From assembly GCF_000024865.1 (NCBI RefSeq), contig NC_013595.1, positions 3,038,001 through 3,102,000 on the forward strand: DNA of 64,000 nt. Reading direction: 5' to 3'. The translations under genes were made by a program, and so were the position numbers. This stretch comes from Streptosporangium roseum DSM 43021 (GTDB taxonomy: Bacteria; Actinomycetota; Actinomycetes; Streptosporangiales; Streptosporangiaceae). Shown here piece after piece: positions 21,700 to 30,991 of this stretch. The first letter of the stretch is position 1. Each line of letters starts with the position of its first letter. The notes under the pieces are model-generated. The model was not told where the DNA came from, searched no databases, and saw nothing but the letters and a program-made list of their open reading frames with translations.

Positions 21700-24030
21700 G
21701 TGAGCGGGCGGTCGGGGACGGGCGAACTACCGGTGGAGGCCACGAGCTTCGTGGGGCGCAAGGAGGAGGTCCGCCAGGTCAGGCGCCTGCTCCAGGGCTC
21801 CAGGCTGGTCACCGTCACCGGGGGCGCGGGCATCGGCAAGTCCAGGGTGGCCGTCGAGGCCGCGTCCGGGGTGCGCAGGGCCTTCTCCGACGGCGTCCGG
21901 TTCGTGGAACTGGCCGGGGTGAGCGATCCCGGTCACCTGGAGGAGGCCGTGGCCCAGGCGCTGGACCTGGCGGACCCGTCGGACCGCCCGGACGTCGAGG
22001 CGCTGGCCGACCATCTCCGCGACCGGCAGACCCTGCTGCTCCTGGACACCTGCGAGCATCTCGTGGACGCCTGCGCGCGGCTGGCGCAGACCCTCCTGGA
22101 GAGCAGTCCCGAACTGCGGATCCTGGCCACCAGCAGGCAGTCGCTCGGCGTGCCCGGCGAGCACATCGTGGCGCTCGCGCCGATGCCCCTGCCCGGCCCG
22201 CGCGCGGTGGAGTCCGTGGCCGTGCTCGCCCGCTGCGACTCGGTCGCGCTCTTCCTGGAGCGCGTCACCGCCGTCGACCCGGACTACGCGCTCACCGCCG
22301 AGAACGCCGCCCAGGTCGCCGAGATCTGCGCCAGGCTCGACGGCATCCCCCTGGCCATCGAGCTGGTCGCCGTCCGGATGCGCACGCTCCCGATCGGCCG
22401 CATCCTCGGCCTGCTCGACGACAGGCTCTGGCTGCTGTCGGGCCTCACGGCGGGCAGGCGGCACCCGACCGTCGGCGCGACCGTCGAATGGAGCCACGAG
22501 CTGTGCACCGACGACGAGCGGTTGCTCTGGTCGCGGCTGCCGGTCTTCGTCTCGACCTTCGACGCCGCCGCGGCCGAGGGCGTCTGCGCCGACGGGGCGC
22601 TGCCCGCCGAGCGGATCCTGCCCGCCCTGCTCGGCCTGGTGGACAAGTCCATCGTGATCCCGGTCAGACGGGGCGAGGGCACGGTCTACCGGCTGCTGGA
22701 CATCATCCGGGAGTACGGCGCCGCCAGGCTGCTGGAGAGCGGGGAACGCGAGTGGCTGCGCCGGCGCCACCTGCGCCACTACCTCGAACTGGCGCACCGG
22801 GGACGGGCGGCCGGCCCGGAGGCCGACCAGGTGGAGCTGTGGGGGCGGATCCGGCGCGACTGGCCCAACATCCGCGCGGCCCTCGACCTGTGCGCCGAGG
22901 ACCCGGCCGAGCACGAGACGGGCCTGAACATGGCCTCGACGCTGTGGTACCTCTGGATCGCCTGCGGGATGCTCCGGGAGGGCCACCACCACCTGGAGCG
23001 GCTGCTCGCCCGCTGCCCGCCCGGGACCGAGTCGTGGTCGTGGGCGACGCTCATACTGGCCTACATCGCCATCGCCCGGGGGCATCTGGGCGAGGCGCGG
23101 CTGCTGCTGGAACGGTGCAGGCGCCGTTCCCCGTCCGGCGGCGACATGGTCCGGCTCCTGCAGCTCAAGCTGAGCGGCACGCTGGCCGTCATCGAGGGCG
23201 ACCTGCGCGGCGGGGAGGCCCGGCTGCGCGCCGTGGTGGACCGGCTCGGCCCCGGCGCGCGACTCCCCGAGGTGTTCCTGCCGTCGATGGTCGAGCTGGG
23301 CCTGAGCCTGATCTGGCGCGGCGAGACCGCGGCCTCCAGGGAGGTCTTCCTGCGCTGCCGGCGGCTCTGCGAGGAGCAGGGGAACGTGTGGGCGCGCGCC
23401 TACGCCGACTACGGGCTGGGGCTGGTCGCCATGGCCGAGGGCGACGCGGAGCGGGCGGCCTCGTACGCGCGCGACTCGCTACAGGTGAAGAGGCACTTCT
23501 CCGACGCCATGGCGATCGTGCTCTGCCTGGAGCTGCTGGCCGCCGCCGCGGTGGACCGGGGCGAGCCGGCCAGGGCGGGGCGGCTGCTCAGCGCGGCCCG
23601 GACCGGCTGGCGGGACAAGGGCCTGCGGGACTACCCCCTGATGGTCGAGGACAGCGCTCGCTGCACCGAGCTGGTCAGGCGGAGCCTGTCGCGCCGGGAC
23701 TTCGACCAGGCGGCCCGCGAGGGGGCCGCGCTCGGCCTGGAGGGGGCGATCGCCTACGCGCTCGGCGAGGAGGGGGCCGCCGGGGGCGCCGCCGTACGCC
23801 GCGACTCGGGCTGGGCGCCGCTCACCCGCAGGGAGCGGGAGGTCGCCGAACTGGTCGCCGAGGGGCTGACCAACCGGCAGATCGCCCACCGGCTGATGGT
23901 CGTGCAGCGGACCGTCGACTCCCACGTCGAGCACATCCTGGCCAAGCTCGGCTTCTCGGCGCGCACCCAGGTCGCGGCCTGGGCGACCCGGCGGCGCCGG
24001 GGGAGCTCCGCGGCTCCGGAGAACGCGTGA
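21700..24030 (+). CDS. Large ATP-binding LuxR-family transcriptional regulator
   Basis: This 776-residue protein has an N-terminal STAND-type ATPase module with the P-loop VTVTGGAGIGKSRVA near residue 40 and the Walker B-like TLLLLDTCEHLVDA, a central helical repeat region (residues ~370-690, TPR-like), and a C-terminal LuxR helix-turn-helix with TRREREVAELVAEGLTNRQI near residues 700-750. Such proteins are signal-gated activators. The GTG start follows GGGAGAG. It sits between metK and priA, next to a shorter paralogue 40 nt downstream. The signal and target genes are unknown. Confidence 0.88.
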   Translation: MSGRSGTGELPVEATSFVGRKEEVRQVRRLLQGSRLVTVTGGAGIGKSRVAVEAASGVRRAFSDGVRFVELAGVSDPGHLEEAVAQALDLADPSDRPDVEALADHLRDRQTLLLLDTCEHLVDACARLAQTLLESSPELRILATSRQSLGVPGEHIVALAPMPLPGPRAVESVAVLARCDSVALFLERVTAVDPDYALTAENAAQVAEICARLDGIPLAIELVAVRMRTLPIGRILGLLDDRLWLLSGLTAGRRHPTVGATVEWSHELCTDDERLLWSRLPVFVSTFDAAAAEGVCADGALPAERILPALLGLVDKSIVIPVRRGEGTVYRLLDIIREYGAARLLESGEREWLRRRHLRHYLELAHRGRAAGPEADQVELWGRIRRDWPNIRAALDLCAEDPAEHETGLNMASTLWYLWIACGMLREGHHHLERLLARCPPGTESWSWATLILAYIAIARGHLGEARLLLERCRRRSPSGGDMVRLLQLKLSGTLAVIEGDLRGGEARLRAVVDRLGPGARLPEVFLPSMVELGLSLIWRGETAASREVFLRCRRLCEEQGNVWARAYADYGLGLVAMAEGDAERAASYARDSLQVKRHFSDAMAIVLCLELLAAAAVDRGEPARAGRLLSAARTGWRDKGLRDYPLMVEDSARCTELVRRSLSRRDFDQAAREGAALGLEGAIAYALGEEGAAGGAAVRRDSGWAPLTRREREVAELVAEGLTNRQIAHRLMVVQRTVDSHVEHILAKLGFSARTQVAAWATRRRRGSSAAPENA

Positions 24031-24070
24031 ATACCGCCTGGTAGCGTTTCGGCGGACACGGGGGGCGAAA

Positions 24071-25327
24071 ATGGCGAGGCGGCCGGGGAATCTGCCCGTG
24101 GACCTGTCCAGTTTCGTGGGACGGGCCGAGGAACTGGCCGAGGGCCTGCAGCACCTCGCCGGCACCAGGCTCCTGACCCTCACCGGCCCCGCGGGGGTGG
24201 GCAAGACCCGCACCGCCCTGCGCCTGGCCGACACCCTGCGCCGTGGCTTCACCGGCGGGGTCTGGCGGGTCGAGCTGTCGGGTGCGGCCGATCCGGCGGC
24301 CGCCGTCGCCGAGACGCTGGAGGCGGGCGGCGCGCTCTCGCCGCCGGAGATCGCCTCGGCGCTGGGCGACAGGCGGCTGCTCGTCGTGCTCGACACCTGT
24401 GAGCATCTCCTCGGCGAGGTGACCGGACTGGTGGAGGCCCTGCTCGGCAGGGCGTCGAGGATCGTGGTGGTGGCCACCAGCCGCCAGCCGCTGGGCCTGC
24501 CGGGGGAGCGGGTGCTGGGACTGGCGCCGCTGCCGCTGCCGTCGGCCGTGCGGCTGTTCGAGGACCGGGCCGTGGCCGCCGACCCCGGCTTCGCCCTGAC
24601 GCCGGCCGTCTCGCCGGTGGTCGCCGAGATCTGCGCCAGGCTGGACGGGCTGCCGCTGGCGATCGAGCTCGCCGCCACCCGGATGCGCTCCCTCTCGGCC
24701 CGGGACCTGCTGGAGCGGCTGCGCCACCGTCTCACGCTGCTGACCGGGGTCAGCAGGAGCGTGCTGCCACGCCACCGCGACCTGCGGGCGGCCGTCCAGT
24801 GGAGCCACCGGCTCTGCGACGACGAGCAGCGCAGGCTGTGGGCACTGCTGTCGGCGCTGCCCGGCCCCTTCGACCTGGCCGCCGCCGAGCGGGCCTGCGG
24901 CGCCGGACTCGGGCCGGACCGGGTGGCGCCGGTCCTGGCCGGCCTGGTCGAGCGGTCGGTGGTGCTCCGCGACGCGGAAGGCCGCCACAGGATGCTGGAG
25001 GCCTACCGGGAGGTCGGGCTGGAACCGTCCGGGGGCCGGTGGCGGCCGGCCGTACAGGAGCCGCTGCGGGGCGCTGGGCGGTCCCTCCGCACCCACCAGC
25101 CCGGCCGGGTCGCGCGGGCGGTCACCGGCACGCTGAGCGCCCGGGAGCTCCAGGTGGCCGAGCTGATCACCGAGGGGCTGTCGAACCCGATGATCGCCGT
25201 CCGGCTGGACATCGCCAAGCGCACCGTGGACGCGCACGTCCGCAACATCCTCGCCAAGGGCGGCCTCGCCTCGCGCACCCAGGTGGCCGCCTGGGTGGCC
25301 GAAAACGACGGTCAGGCACCTCCATAG
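24071..25327 (+). CDS. Shortened ATP-binding LuxR-family regulator, paralogue of the preceding gene
   Basis: This 418-residue protein has the same N-terminal ATPase module as its neighbour (SSFVGRAEELAEGL, P-loop TLTGPAGVGKTRTAL, LLVVLDTCEHLLGE) and the same C-terminal LuxR DNA-binding domain (SARELQVAELITEGLSNPMI). The ~350-residue helical repeat region is absent, and the ATPase module joins the DNA-binding domain through a short linker near residues 310-350. The frame is intact, so it reads as a compact regulator, not debris. ATG start with GGGGGGCG upstream. It may work with, or compete with, its larger neighbour. Confidence 0.86.
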   Translation: MARRPGNLPVDLSSFVGRAEELAEGLQHLAGTRLLTLTGPAGVGKTRTALRLADTLRRGFTGGVWRVELSGAADPAAAVAETLEAGGALSPPEIASALGDRRLLVVLDTCEHLLGEVTGLVEALLGRASRIVVVATSRQPLGLPGERVLGLAPLPLPSAVRLFEDRAVAADPGFALTPAVSPVVAEICARLDGLPLAIELAATRMRSLSARDLLERLRHRLTLLTGVSRSVLPRHRDLRAAVQWSHRLCDDEQRRLWALLSALPGPFDLAAAERACGAGLGPDRVAPVLAGLVERSVVLRDAEGRHRMLEAYREVGLEPSGGRWRPAVQEPLRGAGRSLRTHQPGRVARAVTGTLSARELQVAELITEGLSNPMIAVRLDIAKRTVDAHVRNILAKGGLASRTQVAAWVAENDGQAPP

Positions 25328-25602
25328 GCACATCGCCCGATGCGGGATACCGGTGACGGAGGTCATGATGGACGCGGCCAGTGGGGCACCGTGCGCTCCG
25401 GCGTTCCGCAGCAGTCAGACGGTGTTGAGGGAGGGGTCCCCTTCCGCCTGATGTATCGCCGGGGTGTTCTCCGTGTCGGGCGTGACCCACTGGCCGATCG
25501 CTTCCCGCGCCGGGCGCGGTCCCGGCGGGCCGCATTCCCCGGGCGGTCGCGTGCCGCCGGGCGGCCGCCTTCACCGCCCCCGGGATCTGGTAGGACAAGT
25601 GG
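25328..25602. other. Intergenic stretch before priA
   Basis: This 275-nt stretch holds no gene I can support. Short overlapping open frames exist but lack conserved features and a ribosome binding site. It presumably carries the priA promoter. Confidence 0.4.
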
Positions 25603-27690
25603 GTGACCCACGCCAGCCCCTCACCAGACGACGGCGCCCTGCTGCCGCTCGACGCCGTACGTGAGCGGCCCGCGCCCGTTCCCGCCAAGCCGGCCAAGGG
25701 GGTGCCGGAGCCGGCCGCCGTGCTGCCGGTCGCGCGGGTGGCCGTGGACACCCCGCTGCCGCACCTGGACCGGCCGTTCGACTACATCGTCCCGGCCGCG
25801 GCGGACGCCGACGCGGTGCCGGGCGTCCGGGTCCGGGTCCGCTTCGCGGGGAAACTCGTCGACGGCTTCCTGCTGGAGCGGCTGGAGGCCAGCGAGCACG
25901 AGGGCAAGCTGGCCCGGCTGGAGAAGGTCGTCTCGCCCGAGCCGGTGCTGACCCCGGAGATCGTCGCGCTGGCCCGCGCCGTGGCCGACCGCTACGCCGG
26001 AACCCTGGCCGACGTCCTGCGCCTGGCCGTCCCGCCCCGCCACGCCAAGGTGGAGGCCGAGGCGGTCCCCCCGCCCCCGGACGCCGAGCCGCCGGACGGC
26101 CCCGAGCCGGCGCGGGAGGCCGGACCGGGCCCCTGGGCCGACTACCCGGACGGGGAGTCGTTCCTGGCGGCCCTCGCCGGGGGGCTCTCCCCGCGCTCGG
26201 TGTGGACCGCGCTGCCCGGGACGGGGGAGGGCGGGCCGCAGTGGGCCACGGCGGTCGCGGTGGCCGTCCGGGAGACCCTCCGCGGCGGCAGGGGCGCGCT
26301 CGTGGTGCTCCCCGACGGCAAGGACGTGACGCTGGCCGACGCGGCGCTGAGCGCCGCCCTGGAGCCCGGCGCGCACGTGGCGCTCACCGCCGACCTGGGG
26401 CCCGCCGAGCGCTACCGCCGGTGGCTGCGGGTGCTCCGGGGACAGGCGCGCGCCGTCGTCGGCACCCGGGGGGCGGCGTTCGCGCCGGTGCGGGACCTCG
26501 GGCTGGCGGTGGTCTGGGACGACGGCGACGACCTGCACGCCGAGCGGCTCGCGCCGTACCCGCACACCCGGGAGATCCTCGCGCTCCGGGCCCACCAGAG
26601 CCGTGCCGGCCTGCTCATCGGAGGCTATGCCCGTACGGCCGAGGCCACCCGGCTCGTCGCCACCGGCTGGGCCGGCACCATCGCCGCCACGCGCGAGACG
26701 GTCAGGACCAGGGCCCCGAGGGTCCGGCCGGCCGGGGAGGACTCCGAGCTGGCCAGGGACGAGGCGGCGAGGGCGGCCCGGCTGCCCAGCCTCGCCTGGC
26801 GCGCGCTGCGGACCGGGCTCACGGCCGGCCCGGTGCTGGTGCAGGTCCCCCGGCGGGGATACCTGCCCGCGCTGGCCTGCCAGAACTGCCGGGCCCCGGC
26901 CCGCTGCGGGCACTGCAGCGGGCCGCTCGCGCTGCGCGGCGGCCACGCCGCCCCCTACTGCCGCTGGTGCGGCCGGATCGCGGGGCAGTGGCGCTGCGCC
27001 GCCTGCGGCGGCGTCCGGGTGCGGGCGCAGGTGGTCGGCGCCCGCCGTACGGCCGAGGAGCTGGGGCGGGCCTTCCCCTCGGTCCAGGTCAGGACCTCGG
27101 GCAAGGACGGCGTGCTCGCCACGGTGGGCGCCGCCCGCGCACTGGTGGTGGCCACCCCGGGGGCCGAGCCGGTGGCCGAGGGCGGTTACGCGGCGGCCGT
27201 GCTGCTGGACGGCTGGGCGCTGCTGGGCCGGCCGGACCTGCGGGTCGCCGAGGAGACGCTCCGCCGCTGGATGAACGCCGCGGCGCTGCTGCGGCCCCGG
27301 GCCGAGCTGGTCGTGCTGGCCGACTCCTCGGTGCTCGCCGTGCAGGCGCTGCTGCGCTGGGATCCGGTCACCCACGCCGAACGGGAACTGGCCGACAGGA
27401 CAGAACTAGGTTTCCCCCCGGCGGTAAGGATGGCCACGCTGACCGGCTCCCCCGCGGCGGTCAGGGAAATGCTCGGGGAGGTGGTCCTGCCGGAGGGGGC
27501 GCAGGTTCTCGGGCCCGTCCCGGTCGACTCGCCCAGGGGTGACCAGGTGCGGGAACGTGCCATGCTGCGGGTTCCGAGAGGGGCGGGACCGGCGCTGGCC
27601 GCCGCGTTGAAGGGGGCCGTCGGGGTCCGGTCGGCGCGCAAGGCTCCCGAGGTGGTCAGGGTATGCATTGACCCTCTCGATGTGATTTGA
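25603..27690 (+). CDS. priA: PriA-like primosomal protein N', helicase motifs degenerate
   Basis: PriA reloads the replication machinery at stalled forks. The 695-residue protein keeps the DNA-binding start (VARVAVDTPLPHLDRPFDYI) and the zinc-binding block near residues 426-470 with cysteines in ACQNCRAPARCGHCSG and YCRWCGRIAGQWRCAACGG. The Walker A segment is lost: the region reads LPGTGEGGPQWATA with no GKT, and the DEAH box is replaced by VVWDDGDDLHAE. This loss is known in actinobacterial PriA, so the protein probably binds DNA and partners without unwinding. GTG start. It normally sits beside metK; here two LuxR genes intervene. Confidence 0.9.
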   Translation: MTHASPSPDDGALLPLDAVRERPAPVPAKPAKGVPEPAAVLPVARVAVDTPLPHLDRPFDYIVPAAADADAVPGVRVRVRFAGKLVDGFLLERLEASEHEGKLARLEKVVSPEPVLTPEIVALARAVADRYAGTLADVLRLAVPPRHAKVEAEAVPPPPDAEPPDGPEPAREAGPGPWADYPDGESFLAALAGGLSPRSVWTALPGTGEGGPQWATAVAVAVRETLRGGRGALVVLPDGKDVTLADAALSAALEPGAHVALTADLGPAERYRRWLRVLRGQARAVVGTRGAAFAPVRDLGLAVVWDDGDDLHAERLAPYPHTREILALRAHQSRAGLLIGGYARTAEATRLVATGWAGTIAATRETVRTRAPRVRPAGEDSELARDEAARAARLPSLAWRALRTGLTAGPVLVQVPRRGYLPALACQNCRAPARCGHCSGPLALRGGHAAPYCRWCGRIAGQWRCAACGGVRVRAQVVGARRTAEELGRAFPSVQVRTSGKDGVLATVGAARALVVATPGAEPVAEGGYAAAVLLDGWALLGRPDLRVAEETLRRWMNAAALLRPRAELVVLADSSVLAVQALLRWDPVTHAERELADRTELGFPPAVRMATLTGSPAAVREMLGEVVLPEGAQVLGPVPVDSPRGDQVRERAMLRVPRGAGPALAAALKGAVGVRSARKAPEVVRVCIDPLDVI

Positions 27691-27739
27691 GTTGTTTCCC
27701 CGATTCGCGGTGCTGACAGTAAGCCGTTAATTTTCCCCT

Positions 27740-29383
27740 GTGTCGATCGAATGGGTAAATCAGGCCGTAGACGATCTACGTGCGTGGGGGCGCGCGTGCG
27801 GCCTGGACGTTGACGTGGACGAGGTGCGGCTGCTCTGCGACTACGCGAGCGATTATCTGGACGTGAACGAGCTGGGTGATTTCACCCCGGTCACTTTCGA
27901 GGAACTGCTGCTCAACATCTATCCGCGCAAGGTCATCGCCCCGCCGGAAAGTGCCCCCGAGACCGTTGCCGCCGCCCGCACCCTGGTCGACTTCCTGCTC
28001 GCGACCGAGGAGATCGGCGGCAAGATGGCCGCCCGCATGCGGGCCCTCCTGGACCGCATCGAGCCCGAGATGCCGATCGCGCTGGCCGACACCTCGAAGT
28101 TCGGCATGGCCAAGAGCCTGTTCAGCGCGATGGGCGCCGACTCGCTGGAGGAGGGCGACGTCTCGGTGTCGGCGGCGGAGGAGCCCGCCGCCGAGTTCTG
28201 CGACTGCCCGGGATGCTCCCCCCTGCCCCCGGCACGGCTGGCCCCCCGCGAGATGCTCGCCGAGAGCGCCCTGCGGGTGCCCCTGGTCACCGACGCCCGG
28301 CGGCTGGTCCAGTGGATGCTGGCCGGAGGCCGCACGCCGACGGTCAAGGGACGCCTGCGGGTCCGCGACGCGGCCGAGGCGACCGCCCAGCTCGCGGTGG
28401 CCGCCCCCGGCCTCCTGTGGGAGCTGGCGGTGCACACCGGCCTGGTCGAGGTCGAGGGCACCGCCATCTTCGACGGCGAGGACTTCGACCCGCTCGACAC
28501 GTGGGCCGCGGTGGTGGAGTTCCTCGTGGAGAAGGAGACCGGCGGGGCCGTGACCGGCGACCTCTCCCTCGACGAGGAGCTCTACGGCCTGTGTGACATG
28601 CTCTACCGGCTGCAGGCGCCGGTGCCGATCCCCCTCGTCATGGAGTACCTCGAGGAGATCGGGCTGCTCGACGACGGGGAGGTCGACGTCGCCGAGGCCG
28701 TGCGCGGGCTGGCCTACTGCGGGATCGCCGAGCGGAGCGAGGAGACCCTGGAGCTGACCGCGCTGGCCGTCTGGGGCCTGCGGGAGCACTACACCGACCT
28801 GGGCATCGAGGCGCCCGAGGCGGCCGACCTGACCGCCGCCGACGCTCCCGAGCTCATCGAGGGGCTGCTGTCCGGGATGCCCACCGAGATGGCCGAGGCC
28901 GACATCGAGGGCTGGCTGCGGAGCAGGACCCCGCAGCAGGCCGCCACCGAGCTGCTGGGCGCCGCCTCCGGCGCGCCGTCGGTCGTCCGGGGCATCGCCG
29001 TCACGATCGTGGACCGGCTCGGCCCGGACGCCGAGCCCGCGGTCCGCCGCTTCCTCGACGAGACCGAGCTCCGCCCGCACGCCATCCACTGGCTCTCCAC
29101 GCGGGGCCTGGCCGCCCCGGCGCTCTCCCAGGAGGAGGTGCTCTGGATGAGCGTGGACATGCTCGCCCTGGCCATCTCCGCCGCCGAGGACGACCCGGAG
29201 ACGTTCGCCGAGAACATGGCCGCATCCGGCCCGCCGGCCCATGTGATCGAGGAGATGTGGCGGGTGGACCATCCTGAGGTCGTCGAGGTCCTTGAGCTGC
29301 TGGGCCGCTCCCTGAACGACCAGAACGTGGCCAAGGCCGCCCGCAAGGCCGCCTTCAAAGCACGGTCGCGGGCTATCGGTTAG
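27740..29383 (+). CDS. Unrecognised acidic protein with CDCPGC motif, first of a tandem pair
   Basis: I do not recognise this 547-residue soluble, acidic, mostly helical protein. Residues 154-159 read CDCPGC, a compact cluster that could bind a metal. It ends in a basic tail, KAARKAAFKARSR. The next gene encodes a shorter paralogue with the same cysteine cluster and tail; this one has about 110 extra N-terminal residues. The GTG start has no Shine-Dalgarno sequence, which suggests a leaderless or near-leaderless transcript. It lies between priA and def with no other clue to function. There is no signal peptide or membrane segment. Confidence 0.75.
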   Translation: MSIEWVNQAVDDLRAWGRACGLDVDVDEVRLLCDYASDYLDVNELGDFTPVTFEELLLNIYPRKVIAPPESAPETVAAARTLVDFLLATEEIGGKMAARMRALLDRIEPEMPIALADTSKFGMAKSLFSAMGADSLEEGDVSVSAAEEPAAEFCDCPGCSPLPPARLAPREMLAESALRVPLVTDARRLVQWMLAGGRTPTVKGRLRVRDAAEATAQLAVAAPGLLWELAVHTGLVEVEGTAIFDGEDFDPLDTWAAVVEFLVEKETGGAVTGDLSLDEELYGLCDMLYRLQAPVPIPLVMEYLEEIGLLDDGEVDVAEAVRGLAYCGIAERSEETLELTALAVWGLREHYTDLGIEAPEAADLTAADAPELIEGLLSGMPTEMAEADIEGWLRSRTPQQAATELLGAASGAPSVVRGIAVTIVDRLGPDAEPAVRRFLDETELRPHAIHWLSTRGLAAPALSQEEVLWMSVDMLALAISAAEDDPETFAENMAASGPPAHVIEEMWRVDHPEVVEVLELLGRSLNDQNVAKAARKAAFKARSRAIG

Positions 29384-29422
29384 CCGTACACCCGTGTGGC
29401 TCCAGTGCAGTAAGTTTCACGG

Positions 29423-30805
29423 GTGGCAAAGAGCGGGAACACCGGCAACGTCTTCGATCTCGGCGAACTGCGCAGGCTGGTCGACGAGCTGGGATCGGGG
29501 TCCCGTGAGGCACGCGCGGCCGTGCTCGACGCGACCTCTCCCGACGACAAGGACTGCGACTGCGCGGGCTGCGGCACCGAGGTGCTGAGCTTCCCGCCGG
29601 TCGTGCTCTCCGCCGACGACGAGCTCGCGGCCGCCGTGCTCCGCGTCCCCCTGGTGCTGGACGCCCAGCGGCTGGCGGCGTGGACCGGCACCCGCGAGGT
29701 GACCCCCGAGGGCCTGCTGCCCGACCCGTTCCTGCCCTGCGCCGAGCTCGGAGTGCCCAACCCCGCGCGGCTGCACCTGCTCTGGGTGGTCGCGGTCAAC
29801 ACCGGCATGGTCCGCATCTCCCGGGGCGTGGCGACGGCCGGCCCGCTGGCGCTCTCCGCCGAGCTGCCCTCCGCGGCGCTGCTGGGGTTCTGGGACGGCG
29901 TGGTCATGGACGTCCTGGACCGCGCGGACGACAGCCTGACCGGGTCCTCGGTGGTGGACGACCACCTCGCCGAGATGCTCGCCACGATGTACGCCGTGAG
30001 CGACGGCCTGTCTCCCGCCACCCTGGTCAAGGGCATCCTCCAGTCGCACGAGGTGGCCTGCGAGGCCCGTCCCGCCGAGATGCGGGCGCTGGCCGTCGCG
30101 CTCCCGGGCGAGCTGCAGGGCGCTCTCTCGCTGCTGGGCTACTGCGGGCTCATCGAGCTGTCCGGGGCGGGCTGGCCCCGGCTGACCCCGCTGGGCATGT
30201 GGGCGGTCCGCCAGGACCTGCTGCGCGAGGGCCACGACGCGCCCACCGGGGCCGAGGTCGCGGTCTTCGCCGACCTCGGCGCGGCCGAGCTGGTCGAGGC
30301 GATCATGAAGCGCTCCGCCGCCCCCAGCGCCGTCACCGTGTGGCTGGAGTCCCGCTCCCCGGAGGCCGCCGCCCGCGAGCTGGTCAAGATCGCCGCATCC
30401 GGTACGGCCGGCCAGCGCGGCACCGTGGGCACGATCCTGGAGGAGCTCGGCCCCGAGGCCGAGGTCCCGCTGCGGGAGGCCCTCAGCGAGCCCGCCATGT
30501 GGCGCTACGCCGCCTCCTGGCTGCACATCCGCGACCTGCCGGCACCCGCCCTGACGCCCGCCGACAGCACCTGGATCGCGGTCGACACGCTCGCCTCGCT
30601 GATCCACCTCGGCAACGCCCCCGAGGTGATGTGCGAGTTCGACATGCTCGAACCCGGTGAGGACCTGGTCCGCGTCGTCGAGGAGATGACCTCGGTCGAC
30701 CATCCCGACACGATCGCCGTGCTGGACCTGCTGGGCGCCCACCACAGCGACGCGGCGGTGGGCAAGGCCGCGCGGAAGGCGGCCATGAAGGCACGTTCGC
30801 GCTGA
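29423..30805 (+). CDS. Unrecognised protein with CDCAGC motif, second of a tandem pair
   Basis: This 460-residue protein is a paralogue of its upstream neighbour. Both share the cluster CDC(P/A)GC (here residues 45-50), the following LRVPLV segment, the paired GYCGL/AYCGI helix region near the middle, WLESRSPEAAARELV against WLRSRTPQQAATELL, and the tail KAARKAAMKARSR. The GTG start again lacks a Shine-Dalgarno sequence; TAAGTT lies about 9 nt upstream of it and could be a -10 box for a leaderless mRNA. Function unknown. The two genes probably arose by duplication and have diverged substantially. Confidence 0.75.
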   Translation: MAKSGNTGNVFDLGELRRLVDELGSGSREARAAVLDATSPDDKDCDCAGCGTEVLSFPPVVLSADDELAAAVLRVPLVLDAQRLAAWTGTREVTPEGLLPDPFLPCAELGVPNPARLHLLWVVAVNTGMVRISRGVATAGPLALSAELPSAALLGFWDGVVMDVLDRADDSLTGSSVVDDHLAEMLATMYAVSDGLSPATLVKGILQSHEVACEARPAEMRALAVALPGELQGALSLLGYCGLIELSGAGWPRLTPLGMWAVRQDLLREGHDAPTGAEVAVFADLGAAELVEAIMKRSAAPSAVTVWLESRSPEAAARELVKIAASGTAGQRGTVGTILEELGPEAEVPLREALSEPAMWRYAASWLHIRDLPAPALTPADSTWIAVDTLASLIHLGNAPEVMCEFDMLEPGEDLVRVVEEMTSVDHPDTIAVLDLLGAHHSDAAVGKAARKAAMKARSR

Positions 30806-30951
30806 GGCCCGTTCCGCAAGGGGATCGCCGGGGCCGGCCGGGGCGGGGAGCCCGGTGCCGCCGGCGCGGCGGCGTGGCCGCCGGACGGCAGGGGACCACG
30901 CCGGTGAGCCGTGTGCGAGCGGAAGATCCGAGGGACACTCCCCACGGCCCT

Positions 30952-30957
30952 TAGACT
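30952..30957 (+). promoter_or_regulatory. Candidate -10 box for def-fmt-rsmB
   Basis: TAGACT lies 34 nt before the def start, within a 186-nt spacer that otherwise holds only GC-rich inverted repeats. Confidence 0.5.
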
Positions 30958-30991
30958 GTGGGAATCCCCGAAAAGTGTGAGGAGAGCCCTG

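Noticed and set aside
21700..24030. STAND NTPase as an anti-phage defence gene
   Set aside because: The C-terminal domain is a standard LuxR DNA-binding domain and there is no effector nuclease, protease or membrane module, so a transcription regulator is the simpler reading.
25340..25606. Short frames in the LuxR-priA spacer
   Set aside because: Arg/Pro/Gly-rich translations without family features and no convincing start.
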